Shown here: in pieces, positions 43,113 to 52,426 of the stretch
How the letters are laid out: each line of letters begins with the position of its first letter
Position numbering within the stretch: position 1 is the stretch's first letter
NCBI GenBank assembly: GCA_015207585.1
Contig: JADEWQ010000008.1
Coordinates: 1 to 64,000, forward strand
Reading direction: 5' to 3'
Origin: Pleurocapsales cyanobacterium LEGE 06147
GTDB lineage: Bacteria > Cyanobacteriota > Cyanobacteriia > Cyanobacteriales > Xenococcaceae
Length of the DNA: 64,000 bases
Notes under the pieces: generated by a model
The model's input: only the letters and a program-made list of their open reading frames with translations
What the model was told of the DNA's origin: nothing
Databases searched by the model: none
Made by a program: the position numbers and the translations under genes

Positions 43113-43328
43113 TCAATCGCAGTCGCAACAACGAAGACAAAGTCGAAAAACAGCTAAGACTGCAATAACTTCAGCCGAGACTAAAAATGGTTGTGGAGTT
43201 AAAGTAAGTCCCCAGAGGAGAAAAATAGCTCCAGTTATGGCTGCTGCAATCTGAGCCACTTCTTCTTTAACTTTTAGACCGAACCAAATCGTTCCCAAAC
43301 CTATCGCCAAAAAAATCAAGAAACTCAT
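43113..43328 (-). CDS. Small two-helix membrane protein with cysteine-rich tail
   Basis: 71 residues. Two or three hydrophobic helices (FLIFLAIGLGTIWFGLKV, IAAAITGAIFLLWGLTLTP, VSAEVIAVLAVFRL) and the C-terminus CLRCCDCD. The four closing cysteines and Asp residues, and its position just upstream of the smtA operators on the same strand, suggest a metal-related protein, but no family was recognised. Confidence 0.6.
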   Translation of the reverse strand: MSFLIFLAIGLGTIWFGLKVKEEVAQIAAAITGAIFLLWGLTLTPQPFLVSAEVIAVLAVFRLCLRCCDCD

Positions 43329-43594
43329 GCTGTAAATTAGAGTAGAATTATCAACATTTATCTAAGAAGGAGTCAGGAGCCAGAATTCAGGAGTCAGTAT
43401 TCAAAAGTAAATTAATTCTGCCTCCTTCTTCAATTATCATCTGCATATTTTTTGAGGAAGGATGTCAAGAGTCTATAACAGAGTTCCTTGTTTTTCTAAA
43501 AACCTGTTGTTACCGAAAATTGCTTCGATCAATACGAGAAACTATAAAAAAGAATAATTTCTGGCGATCGCCCTCAAAACAACAAATATAAATA

Positions 43595-44896
43595 ATGACT
43601 AATTATTTACCGATCGTGGATAGTAGATCTCTTCTGGAGCAAGTATCCTCTCTACATTTATACCAATCTGTTTTCGATGACGAAGTTGGGGCAGCTTTTA
43701 TCGATCTTCTCCACGATATCAGTATATGCGATCGCCAGTCCAAGACAAACAAAGAAACTGCTGAAGTAAATTGCTTACAAGTGTACGGTCGTTGGTTCAA
43801 AATCTTAGCTGCAACCGGACAAAGCTGGCAAGATCATCTTATTACTAAAATACTTTTGGACGAGAATCCTTTCAGTCAACAAGTCCAAAAAATAGCTCTA
43901 GAAGATTTACCTTCCTCTTTAATTGCCGCAGTCAAACACGATCTCCAAATCGTACAAAATATCTATAATTGCAGCACACAAACAATATGTGAGTGGGTAC
44001 AAACTGCATCGAACTCTCCTTTAGCTCCTATTCCTTGGATCGAAAGATCTACAAAGACATTCTTTGCTCGGCGGGAAAACTGGACAGAAGCCTTAGAAGC
44101 CTTAGCCGGATACTACCGTCAACACGGTACGGGGATTTTTGCTCGATATCGTGCTTTGCGCTGGCAACAAGGAAAATTAATCGGTATTGTTCATCCCGAT
44201 CCGGTGCAACTATCTGAAATAGTAGGTTATGAATCCCAAAAAGAAGTATTGCTCAAGAATACGGAATTTTTATGGACCGGATATCCGGCTTTGCACATTT
44301 TACTTTATGGCAGTCGCGGTTCCGGCAAATCCTCTTTAATTAAGGGATTATTGAACCAGTATGGCGATCGCGGACTCAGACTAATTGAAGTAAGTAAAGC
44401 AGAATTAAAAGACTTGCCAGTAATAGTCGAGCAATTGTGGAATGTTCCTCAAAAATTCATTATTTTTGTTGATGACTTATCTTTTGAAGAAGATGACGAT
44501 GCTTTCAAAGCTCTCAAAGTAGTTTTAGAAGGAAGTTTAACTGCTAGAGCAAACAACGTCATTGTTTATGCTACATCCAATCGACGGCATCTGATTCGGG
44601 AATTTTTTGGCGATCGACCCCGTCCTCGAGAAGGAGATGAAGTTCACGCTTGGGATACGCTACAGGAGAAATTATCCTTTAGCGATCGCTTTGGTTTGAC
44701 TCTTACTTTTGAACCTGCCAACCAAGATACTTACTTAAAAATCGTCAACCATCTGGCTAAACGGACAGGAATTAATATTGCTCGGGAAGATTTAGAATTT
44801 CGTGCCAAACAATGGGCAACTCGTCACAATGGACGTTCCGGACGGACGGCAAAACAATTTATTGATTATCTCCGCGCAGAGCTAGCTACTTCTTAG
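43595..44896 (+). CDS. DUF815 AAA+-like ATPase
   Basis: 433 residues. The C-terminal half is a DUF815 ATPase: NTEFLWTGYPALHILLYGSR, Walker A YGSRGSGKSSLI (about 235-246), KFIIFVDDLSFEEDDDAFKA (Walker B about 285-292), VIVYATSNRRHLI (sensor 1) and LQEKLSFSDRFGLTLTFEP. The N-terminal 200 residues are helical and belong to the same family. The role of DUF815 proteins is unknown. ATG start; no operon partner. Confidence 0.88.
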   Translation: MTNYLPIVDSRSLLEQVSSLHLYQSVFDDEVGAAFIDLLHDISICDRQSKTNKETAEVNCLQVYGRWFKILAATGQSWQDHLITKILLDENPFSQQVQKIALEDLPSSLIAAVKHDLQIVQNIYNCSTQTICEWVQTASNSPLAPIPWIERSTKTFFARRENWTEALEALAGYYRQHGTGIFARYRALRWQQGKLIGIVHPDPVQLSEIVGYESQKEVLLKNTEFLWTGYPALHILLYGSRGSGKSSLIKGLLNQYGDRGLRLIEVSKAELKDLPVIVEQLWNVPQKFIIFVDDLSFEEDDDAFKALKVVLEGSLTARANNVIVYATSNRRHLIREFFGDRPRPREGDEVHAWDTLQEKLSFSDRFGLTLTFEPANQDTYLKIVNHLAKRTGINIAREDLEFRAKQWATRHNGRSGRTAKQFIDYLRAELATS

Positions 44897-44904
44897 TTCG
44901 AGGT

Positions 44905-44985
44905 CCTTCGCCCTAAGACGGTGCAGAATGCACTGCTGTGGAAGGCAGCGGAGCCTGCTCGGACTTCGTCAGAACCACAATCGTA
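44905..44985. repeat. Short hairpin-rich repeat after the DUF815 gene
   Basis: The segment contains TGCAGAATGCACTGC and CGAGGTCCTTCG...CGGACTTCG-like inverted pieces just downstream of the DUF815 stop. It resembles the iterated palindromes near 3 kb in style and could serve as a transcript end. Confidence 0.35.
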
Positions 44986-45164
44986 ACATTGTTAATTTTA
45001 GATGAGCATTTGGGAACTATGTAACCATGACTAAGGAAAATCACTCGACTATTATTATTCATCCTTAGTTCCATCAAGCTAGCTAGCTAGCGATTTGGCT
45101 AGTCTATGTTCCTAGAAAGATACAGCTGATAGCCTAAAAAGTTAATTTATACGAATTAAGTAAG

Positions 45165-47171
45165 ATGGAATCACCTAAAGTTATTAATAAAGTTCTGCTC
45201 AGTTCCGTTGCCTTTGGTGTCAGCTTCGGCATCGGCATGCTGGTTAGTGAAAAAGATATAAAAAATGCACTGACTACTGGTGCGCTTGCTGCTACTGCTG
45301 GCTTTGCAGGAGCATTAGTTAGCGAGCGAAAAAAAGCAGATGGAGAAAACTTAGTCGAAGATTCTCTACAAACTCAAGTTCAAGAACTCAAGACTCAAGA
45401 AGATTGGTTGCATCAGTCTATTGCTGAAGCGACTACGAAAATGCAAGAAGTAGAAGCTGGTATTAATTCGCTACAAACAGAACATGCTCAGTTATTAGAG
45501 AATATTGCCGATCTCAATAGTCAAAAGCAGCAATTAGAGACAGAATACAACAACTGGCAAGCTCAAGTTAGAGAAGTATTTCAACAGCAAGAACAAACGA
45601 ATCAAACTCTTTCTTCTTTAGAAACTCAAAAAGAAGCAATAGAGACTAGCATAGCTACTCGACAAACAGAATTGGAACAAATTCGCGATCGCCTCATGCA
45701 AGCTCAGCAGCAACAAGAAGAACTTGATACCTATTTAGCCAGATTAGAAAGTCGCAAACAAGAGCTAGAAACAGAAAATCAGAACCTACAAGCTCAAATT
45801 CAAGAATTAGAGCAACAACACGCACAATTAGCTCAAGTTATAGCACCTCTGGCAGAAGAACCAGCCGAGTCAGAAACTTTTGAAGATCGTTCTAATGAAG
45901 AATTAGAAGAATTAATCGGTTTAGAAGAACTAGATAATTTTAGTAAAGAAGAATTAGTCTCTGTAGCAGTAAAGTTAACTGATGAAGAATCCATTTCAGT
46001 GGAAAACCCAATGGACGAAATGGAGGAAATCGCTTTTCAAGAAGAACCAATCTTTTTAGAAGACTTAGATTCGATTGACGAACAAGAAAGTGTGAACGAA
46101 GAAAGCGAACCTTTCCTTTCTTTGATAGAGTTAGAGTCAACCCCAGAAAACTCAAAAGAATTAGATAATCTTTTCGATGGCAATCCTATAGCTGATGACG
46201 ATTCTTTCCGCGAGGAATTAGCTCAACCGGAGTCTACCACAGAAGATTTTGTTCTTTTAGATGAATCTATCGAACCGAGCGAGGAAATTGCTTGTGAAGA
46301 ACCAATCTCTTTAGAAGAGTTGGATTCGATCGACGAAGAAGCGATCGCTTCTATGACAGAGTTCGAGTCAGCAGCAGAAAATTCAGAAGGATTAGATAAT
46401 CTTCTCGATTCAACTAATACTTTTGACTCCCAGTTTTTAGAGCAGCTCATGGACGAGACGGCAGAATTAAGTATATTAGATTTAGATCTTGTAGAAGAAT
46501 TAGCTCAACCAAAGTCACCAGAGTCAACAACAGAAGAATCTGTTACTCTAGAGAACTTAATGAGTGAAGCAGAGATAGCATCTCCGGTCAAATCGCGAGC
46601 AGCTCAAACCGAGCTAACAAATGAGTTAGACGATCATTTTTTCAGCTTTATTAACGAAGCTACCGAAGAAGAAACAACAAATACAGGGCAAGAATCTGAA
46701 CAGTTAGACTTTCTTATCAGTTCGAGCTATACTTCAGAGTCAAGGGAACTGGAAATTACATCTACAGAGTCTGGATTTCTAGAGAATTCGATCGATCGTG
46801 CTGAAGAAAATTTCCTAGAAAACTTTGAAAGTTTAGAAAAATTACCAGAGACAGAAATTGATGAAAGCTCGACCATCGACCATTTTCTCACCGAAAACTT
46901 AGACCTAGAAAATTCTTTCGATCGCTGGGAAGAAACTAGTGAAGAATTGGGTCAGTTAGACGATTTATCTACCTCAATGTCTGAATATTCTATGCAAGGA
47001 AAACTGGAGGAGGTAGAGGAAAAACTTTGTGAATTGAACTCAATTTCTGAAGCATCTCTGGAGGAATTTGAGGATTTACTAGAATCGATGGAGGAGCAAA
47101 ATAGTTCGATTTCTTTCAGCGATGATGTTGATGACATCGAAACAACAAAAACTCAAAATTTGTGGGATTAG
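45165..47171 (+). CDS. Membrane-anchored coiled-coil protein with long acidic tail
   Basis: 668 residues, no family recognised. The N-terminus has a Gly/Ala-rich hydrophobic hairpin (VLLSSVAFGVSFGIGMLV, ALTTGALAATAGFAGALV; about residues 9-52), reminiscent of glycine-zipper anchors. Residues 65-225 are a continuous coiled coil (QDQLQTQVQELKTQ-like heptads, ESRKQELETENQNLQAQIQE). From 230 to the end the protein is highly acidic and repetitive, with recurring EEPISLEELDSIDEE- and SAAENSEGLDNLLD-like units, and ends NLWD. Such a layout fits a scaffold or spacer at the membrane. The low-complexity region seems to have grown by internal duplication. Confidence 0.75.
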   Translation: MESPKVINKVLLSSVAFGVSFGIGMLVSEKDIKNALTTGALAATAGFAGALVSERKKADGENLVEDSLQTQVQELKTQEDWLHQSIAEATTKMQEVEAGINSLQTEHAQLLENIADLNSQKQQLETEYNNWQAQVREVFQQQEQTNQTLSSLETQKEAIETSIATRQTELEQIRDRLMQAQQQQEELDTYLARLESRKQELETENQNLQAQIQELEQQHAQLAQVIAPLAEEPAESETFEDRSNEELEELIGLEELDNFSKEELVSVAVKLTDEESISVENPMDEMEEIAFQEEPIFLEDLDSIDEQESVNEESEPFLSLIELESTPENSKELDNLFDGNPIADDDSFREELAQPESTTEDFVLLDESIEPSEEIACEEPISLEELDSIDEEAIASMTEFESAAENSEGLDNLLDSTNTFDSQFLEQLMDETAELSILDLDLVEELAQPKSPESTTEESVTLENLMSEAEIASPVKSRAAQTELTNELDDHFFSFINEATEEETTNTGQESEQLDFLISSSYTSESRELEITSTESGFLENSIDRAEENFLENFESLEKLPETEIDESSTIDHFLTENLDLENSFDRWEETSEELGQLDDLSTSMSEYSMQGKLEEVEEKLCELNSISEASLEEFEDLLESMEEQNSSISFSDDVDDIETTKTQNLWD

Positions 47172-47367
47172 TTGAATAAAACAATTTAATTCAACTTCTT
47201 AGGCTCGAATAAGTGGTAATTGAGCAGATATAAAACAAATAGCTTGCGGTGGCGAAGTTTATTCGTCACCATATTTTTTCTTATGTTCTAATTATCTATA
47301 CTTGTAGACCCCCCTAAATCCAAGCCACTTGCTCTACATGGGGAGGCCCCAGGCTTCCCTTCTTAAG

Positions 47368-47800
47368 GGCAGGACTGTTTCATTCCACAAGGGCAAGAAG
47401 TTTGTCAAGATCATGAGAGAGAAATCTTTGAGCAGTTGTGATAGAAGCATGACCATTTCGGCGGAGGATGTTGAGAGCGATAGCTCTCAAGAGGGAGAGA
47501 TTTGCGGGGGCATTACCCATACGTATTTTTGAATCATTCTCTTGGAAAACTACGTCTTTAACCCAATGCAGGCAATTTTCAATACACCAATGAGAGCGAA
47601 TATCATAAGTAAATTCTTGTGCTGTGTGAATGAGGCTACTAATGTAACAGACAACCTGATGAGATGGTTTGTCTGCTCGTGTCCCAGTTCTGCTGACTTG
47701 AATTAAAGACTTAATTCCCACCCAGGACGGGTCAATGCCATTCAAATCATCAAAAACTTCTACGGTTCTTGTAGTCAGACGATTCCTAGTTGTCTGAATA
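47368..47800 (-). mobile_element. ISAs1-family remnant (transposase C-terminus and one inverted end)
   Basis: The minus strand reads QTTRNRLTTRTVEVFDDLNG and continues IDPSWVGIKSLIQVSRTGTR, DIRSHWCIENCLHWVKDVVF, QENDSKIRMGNAPANLSLLR to the stop at 47380. This is the C-terminal part of an ISAs1/H-repeat DDE transposase, with the HWxIEN...HWxLDV-like block. Upstream of about 47800 a TAA cuts the frame, so the N-terminal half is missing. The end GCAGGACTGTTTCATTCC, which overlaps the stop codon, looks like the terminal repeat and resembles the MITE end at 11817. Confidence 0.82.
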
Positions 47801-47907
47801 TAATATTAAATCCGTCTAATTAGTTGTAATAAACCCGATTGCCTTAATTCTTTTCTTTCCTTCTGCCCTCTGGAGGGGCTGTGTGGCGGGGGGGGTCCGA
47901 ACGCAGT

Positions 47908-48861
47908 TCAATCAGAAAGTCGGGTACAAGTGGCGGAAATTTTTTTCGTTGTTCTAGAGTTTGATTTACTTTTTGCAGGTGAAAGTAGAAGTGTTGGTAG
48001 TTGCTCCAAGATCAGAGAATCAGCCATAGGTCCGCCAATGACACCCCAAACACGATGATCAACAAAGTAAACTCGACCTTCTTTCCAGGCGCGTGAATTG
48101 TGCAAGAGGGGATTTTTAGCCCATTTTTGTTGGAGTTTTTCTAATGGAACGTTATAAGTAGATTCGTCATTCCAATGATCGAGCCAAGTATGGACAATGA
48201 TAATATCTGCATCCAGTTGAGATAATGTTTCAATGGTGACTACAGGTCTTACTCCTGGTTTGCGTTCCACATCTTGAAGCAACACAGATTGAAACCCAAT
48301 TTCTTCCAAGAGTCGAACTGCATCTCCACTATAGCTAATTTCAATATAGTCCATTGATTGACTGCAAACTACATTCAACACTCGCGGGTGGGTGTTGATA
48401 AGAGGGGCTAATTTGCTGCGAACTTCAGCCAACTGTTGTTTATGTGAGTCAATAACTTGTTGTACATTGTCTTCACGGTGGAGTGCTTTAGCTAAAATTT
48501 GAATGTTGTCTTGCCAAGTTTCCTCCGTGTTGTCTATTAGCACAGTCGGCGCAATAGCAGACAAGAGCTGATTTTCCTGAAATTTTATACCCAGAATCAA
48601 ATCTGGTTTGAGTAAAGTCAGTGCTTCGAGGGAGGGGTTGTTGCGATCGCCTAAATTAATCGGTTGAGTTGTGACGAAATTACCCAAGTAAGGAATCTGT
48701 TGGCTGGGGTTGTCAAATTGGCGCGCTCGCAGCAAATAAGTATCTGCATAAGCAAAAGGCTGTACATCAAGGGCCAGCATCATACTGAGCAGTTTTGGTT
48801 CGAGTGCAACTACTTTCTGGGGTTTACCGCAAATAGTTGTTTCACCACCTGCGTGTTTCAC
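47908..48861 (-). pseudogene. FecB-like iron-siderophore binding protein, N-terminus deleted
   Basis: 317 residues in frame. The mature domain is recognisable from VVKHAGGETTICGKPQKVVA, through NPSLEALTLLKPDLILGIKF, to DHRVWGVIGGPMADSLILEQ: a periplasmic binding protein of the FecB/FhuD/CirA group that delivers ferric siderophores to an ABC importer. No signal peptide or lipobox precedes it; the DNA immediately upstream encodes the C-terminus of the TonB receptor in another frame, ending in a shared stretch. A deletion has thus removed its export signal, and the remaining frame has no proper start codon context. Confidence 0.78.
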
Positions 48862-50430
48862 AACTCGACAATCAGTAGATGGGTTTGAGATGATTCAAAA
48901 TATTCAGTGCCAAATAAATTTTTAAAATTGAGTTGGACTTGCCAAGTATCCCGCCTGTAGAAAAGACTGGCATCGGCACGCACATAGGAAGACAGCACCA
49001 AATCGTTGGGAATTTCCGCTTCTCGATCTCCTACATAAAAGATCCCTACCCCAAACCCAAACCCTCTGAGGTTCCCCTCTTGAATCTCATAAGTCGTCCA
49101 CAGACTAGCACCATTACCTGGGGCATTAATCAAGGTATCATCTTCAGGATTAAATTCATCACCCACGGAAATAAAAGCGTCGTTAAAAAACAAGGAAGCA
49201 ATGATATTCCAACCACTTACTGGTTCTCCTGCTAAATCGAATTCAATTCCCCGACTTTTGACTTCACCAATAGGAATGGAAAAATCTGGATCTAAAGGAT
49301 CGGTTCTGAGAAGGTTGGTTTTAGTAATCTCATAAGCAGCTAAAGTAGCTGAAAAATTGCCAAATTCTCCTTTAACACCCACTTCGTACTGAGTCCCCCG
49401 TTGGGGTTCGATTATCTCTCCCTCTCTAGTTGTAGCGTTATTAGGGATAAAGGAACGACTATAGCTGGCATACAGAGAAATTGGTTCGATAGGTTGATAG
49501 CTAAGCCGACACGAGGTGAAAAGGCTTCATTATCAAATTCATCGGAACTAGAAAAAGTCTCGCCATCTATTTCCTCCCCAAAAGAATCAATTTTATTATT
49601 AACAAAATCATATCTACCGCCTACTAAGTTATGATTTTAGAACCGATCTCAGTTCCCGAATCCATTTCTGAGGGTTCTAGAATTATCAAATCCGCGAATA
49701 CTAAAGCGATCGCTAATAGTTGCAAAATCTCTTTGGGGTGTAACTCCTGATACGTTACGTAAGGCATCGCCAATATGAGTGATTCCTTGGTCTTCAATTA
49801 CTTGGCGGGGAACTACTTGAATCGATTGAGGAATATCCCGGATTGGAGTATCGGTTCTGGTACCAGTAGTAGCATCGGGAACGAAATAACTTTCTTCTTC
49901 CCCTCACCAGTAGCGATGACTTCAATTTCTTCATCGGCTTCAGGAGAGGCTGTTGTTTGTGGCGTTACGCTTAACACTAAATCTTCCCGGGAAGGAACTA
50001 CTTCGGCAGAGGGTGCTTGTTTTTCTCCCGTAATTGTTATCCTAATGGTACTGTCATCGATGCTCGTGACGCTGATTTCTGTAATTCCTGGTGCGGGATT
50101 AGTTTCCCTAAATTAATTGCCTGTTGGTAAAGCTAAGGTGGCATCGAGAATTTCAATCACTAGGTTATTGTCTTCAGGTAGGATTAACGGGACTAATTGT
50201 TCTCCTGTCGGGGTTTCTAATATTACTTCTAATCCATCATCGGTTTGATTGACTTGTACTTCCGTAACACGAGTAACCCCTTGAGCAATTAAATCAAAAG
50301 CCTTATTTTTGGAAAATAATCGTATTTCCTCTGCTTCTCGTCTCCCCTGCTCTCCTGTAAGTGCAGGTTGGACCATTAAAAAAGCGATCGCACCACTCCA
50401 GCCTACGATTTTAACTAGATTTTTCAACAC
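48862..50430 (-). pseudogene. AMIN-domain TonB-dependent siderophore receptor, multiply broken
   Basis: Starting at 50430 the frame gives a signal peptide (LVKIVGWSGAIAFLMVQPAL) and an AMIN domain (GVTRVTEVQVNQTDDGLEVI) up to TAA at 50113-50115, then continues in the same frame with FRETNPAPGITEISVTSIDD. A frameshift near 49900 is followed by the plug (DIPQSIQVVPRQVIEDQGIT, SIRGFDNSRTLRNG). Most of the early barrel is deleted. NLVGGRYDFVNNKIDSFGEE and EAFSPRVGLA follow, a one-base loss near 49490 shifts to YQPIEPISLYASYSRSFIPN, and the barrel ends YFESSQ at the join with the FecB-like gene. Cyanobacterial receptors of this type import ferric siderophores. Confidence 0.85.
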
Positions 50431-50702
50431 TTAACCTCTCCACCAGACTTGCTATTTATAGAGAATTATTTGCAAGTAATAGAACGTAGCTAATCTTATG
50501 TAATTTTTCGGAGAGAAGTCTATGCCATAGAGGAGGAATTTAGATACCTAGAAGAGGAATTAAGTAGCAAGTACAAGCAATCAGGAACGGGTTATAAATG
50601 TAGATATACAAACAATATTGCTTACTCACTTAAACCAGGTTGTTACAATGAAAGTGTTCCCAATTATCAGCGATCTTGAAGAGATCCGCGAAGCGGTGCG
50701 CT

Positions 50703-51032
50703 ATGACTCGTCAAGAAATCGAACATCAGCTTCTCACCCTATCGCTTTCTGACAAAGCAAAGATCGTTCAAAGTCTAACCAAAACCCTTAGCATGAGCGG
50801 AAAGGGAATTACCAAAACTCCTGGTGTCTGTGGTGGGGAAGCTTGTATTGCGGGAACTCGAATTGCCATTTGGCTGTTAGTCGAAGCACAACAGCTTGGC
50901 ATTAGTGAAGCTCAACTATTGCAGGACTATCCTCATCTCACTGCTGCCGATCTCGTCAATGCTTGGGCATATGCCGATGCCCATCCTGAAGAAATTGCCG
51001 CAGCAATTCTCGCTAATAACCAGGTTGCCTAG
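50703..51032 (+). CDS. DUF433 antitoxin-like protein
   Basis: 109 residues from the ATG at 50703; the longer frame from TTG 50676 begins inside a palindromic repeat (CCGCGAAGCGG). The DUF433 domain is GITKTPGVCGGEACIAGTRI followed by AIWLLVEAQQLGISEAQLLQ and LTAADLVNAWAYADAHPEE, a MerR/HTH-like fold seen in antitoxins paired with DUF5615 PIN-like proteins. The partner starts four bases after this stop, so translation is coupled. Confidence 0.85.
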   Translation: MTRQEIEHQLLTLSLSDKAKIVQSLTKTLSMSGKGITKTPGVCGGEACIAGTRIAIWLLVEAQQLGISEAQLLQDYPHLTAADLVNAWAYADAHPEEIAAAILANNQVA

Positions 51033-51035
51033 CCA

Positions 51036-51377
51036 ATGGCACTCTTGTATGCTGATGAACAGTTTCCACGGTTAGTCAGCGAACTACTTCGGACAATGGG
51101 ATATAATATTTTGACGGTGCAGGAAGCTAACAATGATAACTTAGGCATTCCTGATAAGGATGTATTAGCTTTTGCCATTAGAGATAATCGCGCAGTTTTG
51201 ACTCTCAATCGCCGAGATTTTATTCGATTACACCGTGCTAATTCCGAGCATTTTGGTATTATTGTCTGCACTAACGACACCGATCGCCAGCGAATGGCAA
51301 CTCGGATTGACTAAGCTATTGCAGCTCAGAAATCTTTAAAAGGTAAGTTGATTCGTGTTGTGCGCCCTGCAAGTTGA
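51036..51377 (+). pseudogene. DUF5615 PIN-like toxin, cut short by an in-frame TAA
   Basis: The first 92 residues (LLYADEQFPRLVSELLRTMG, LGIPDKDVLAFAIRDNRAVL, TLNRRDFIRLHRANSEHFG, IIVCTNDTDRQRMATRID) are a DUF5615/Mut7-C-like PIN domain with acidic residues DE, D and N.RD at the nuclease positions. TAA at 51312-51314 ends it, but the same frame goes on with AIAAQKSLKGKLIRVVRPAS before TGA at 51375, which is the usual family C-terminus. The stop thus removes about 20 residues. The core may still fold; whether the toxin is active is open. Confidence 0.78.
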
Positions 51378-51434
51378 AAGCGATCGCAAATTCTCCTTCT
51401 CTTTACGCTATAATTTGAAGTCAATTTAAAATTT

Positions 51435-51540
51435 TTATTCCAAAATAATCCGTTTTCCTCCACGACATTGCCCTGGAGTAATGCCATATTTGTTTTTAAA
51501 CGCATTGGCAAAATGACCAACATTAGAATAGCCAGTCCTA
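51435..51540 (-). pseudogene. AraC-family regulator, C-terminal HTH scrap
   Basis: Reading leftward from 51540: TGYSNVGHFANAFKNKYGIT, PGQCRGGKRIILE and TAA at 51435-51437. The GYSxxxxFxxAFKxxYGxTPxxCR pattern is the second HTH of AraC/XylS regulators. In cyanobacteria PchR-like AraC proteins control siderophore receptors like the one nearby, so this is probably the remains of that regulator. Confidence 0.65.
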
Positions 51541-51699
51541 AATTAATACTTAAACAAAACAATATAATAATTGATAATTACTATCAAATATTTTGAAAGA
51601 TAAGTTTAACTTAAAGCGAGCAATTAATAATAGCGATCCCGCGAATGCGGATGCTGCCGCACCGCTTTTTTCTCTTTTACTAAAATGGTAAGGGGATAA

Positions 51700-52317
51700 C
51701 TATGGATTAGAACCATTCTTCATTTCTCTAAGATAGCGGGGACGACAAGGAGTTCCCCACGCCACTTGCTCAGCCGGAATATCCCGAAAAACGCTGCTTC
51801 TAGCTCCTATTACTGCATTGGCACCAATTGTAACTCCTGGTCCGATAAGACAATCGGTTGCTACCCACACACCATTAGCGATCGAAATCGGGGCAGTAAT
51901 GAGACTGAAGGCTCGATCTTGAATATCGTGACTGCCGGTACAGAGATAGACTTTTTGAGAAATAACGCAATGAGAGCCAATCTCGATACGGTCTACACTG
52001 TATAAAACTACATCATCTCCGATCCAACTGTAATCCCCAATTTTTACCTTCCAGGGATAAGTAAAACGAGCTGTAGGACGTATCACTACACCCTTACCAA
52101 TTTTTGCCCCAAATAAACGCAGAAGCCAACAGCGAAAGAAATTGAAATGATGGAAACTGAGAGGAAAAGCGATCGCCTGAACTAACCACCACCATAAAAT
52201 AAACCAGCTCGCTCTTCCGCGATCGAAGTTAGATTGATTATATTTTCTTAAATCTACTAGAGGTTGAGTTTCTTCAAGAGAAATAGTTTCAATAATTCTT
52301 TTCGTATCAGTTGTCAT
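51700..52317 (-). CDS. WcaF-like hexapeptide acetyltransferase
   Basis: 205 residues. The C-terminal two thirds are left-handed beta-helix hexapeptide repeats (IGKGVVIRPTARFTYPWKVK, IGDYSWIGDDVVLYSVDRIE, IGPGVTIGANAVIGARSSVF) ending PCRPRYLREM, as in WcaF colanic-acid acetyltransferases. The N-terminal WFILWWWLVQAIAFPLSFHH is a hydrophobic lead typical of the subgroup. Acetyl-CoA dependent O-acetylation of a polysaccharide sugar is likely. It follows the GT2 gene on the same strand (gap 109 bp). Confidence 0.85.
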   Translation of the reverse strand: MTTDTKRIIETISLEETQPLVDLRKYNQSNFDRGRASWFILWWWLVQAIAFPLSFHHFNFFRCWLLRLFGAKIGKGVVIRPTARFTYPWKVKIGDYSWIGDDVVLYSVDRIEIGSHCVISQKVYLCTGSHDIQDRAFSLITAPISIANGVWVATDCLIGPGVTIGANAVIGARSSVFRDIPAEQVAWGTPCRPRYLREMKNGSNP

Positions 52318-52426
52318 TGTTTTTTTAGACCCTGATTTTAGATTTTTAATAGAAGTAATTAGTACTGAAGTAAAAATTTTATTATTTCTGTAGTTGTACT
52401 GTTTCTGGAAGAAGAATTTGTGGTTG

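Noticed and set aside
47329-47532. 67-codon plus-strand frame
   Set aside because: Antisense to the ISAs1 transposase remnant.
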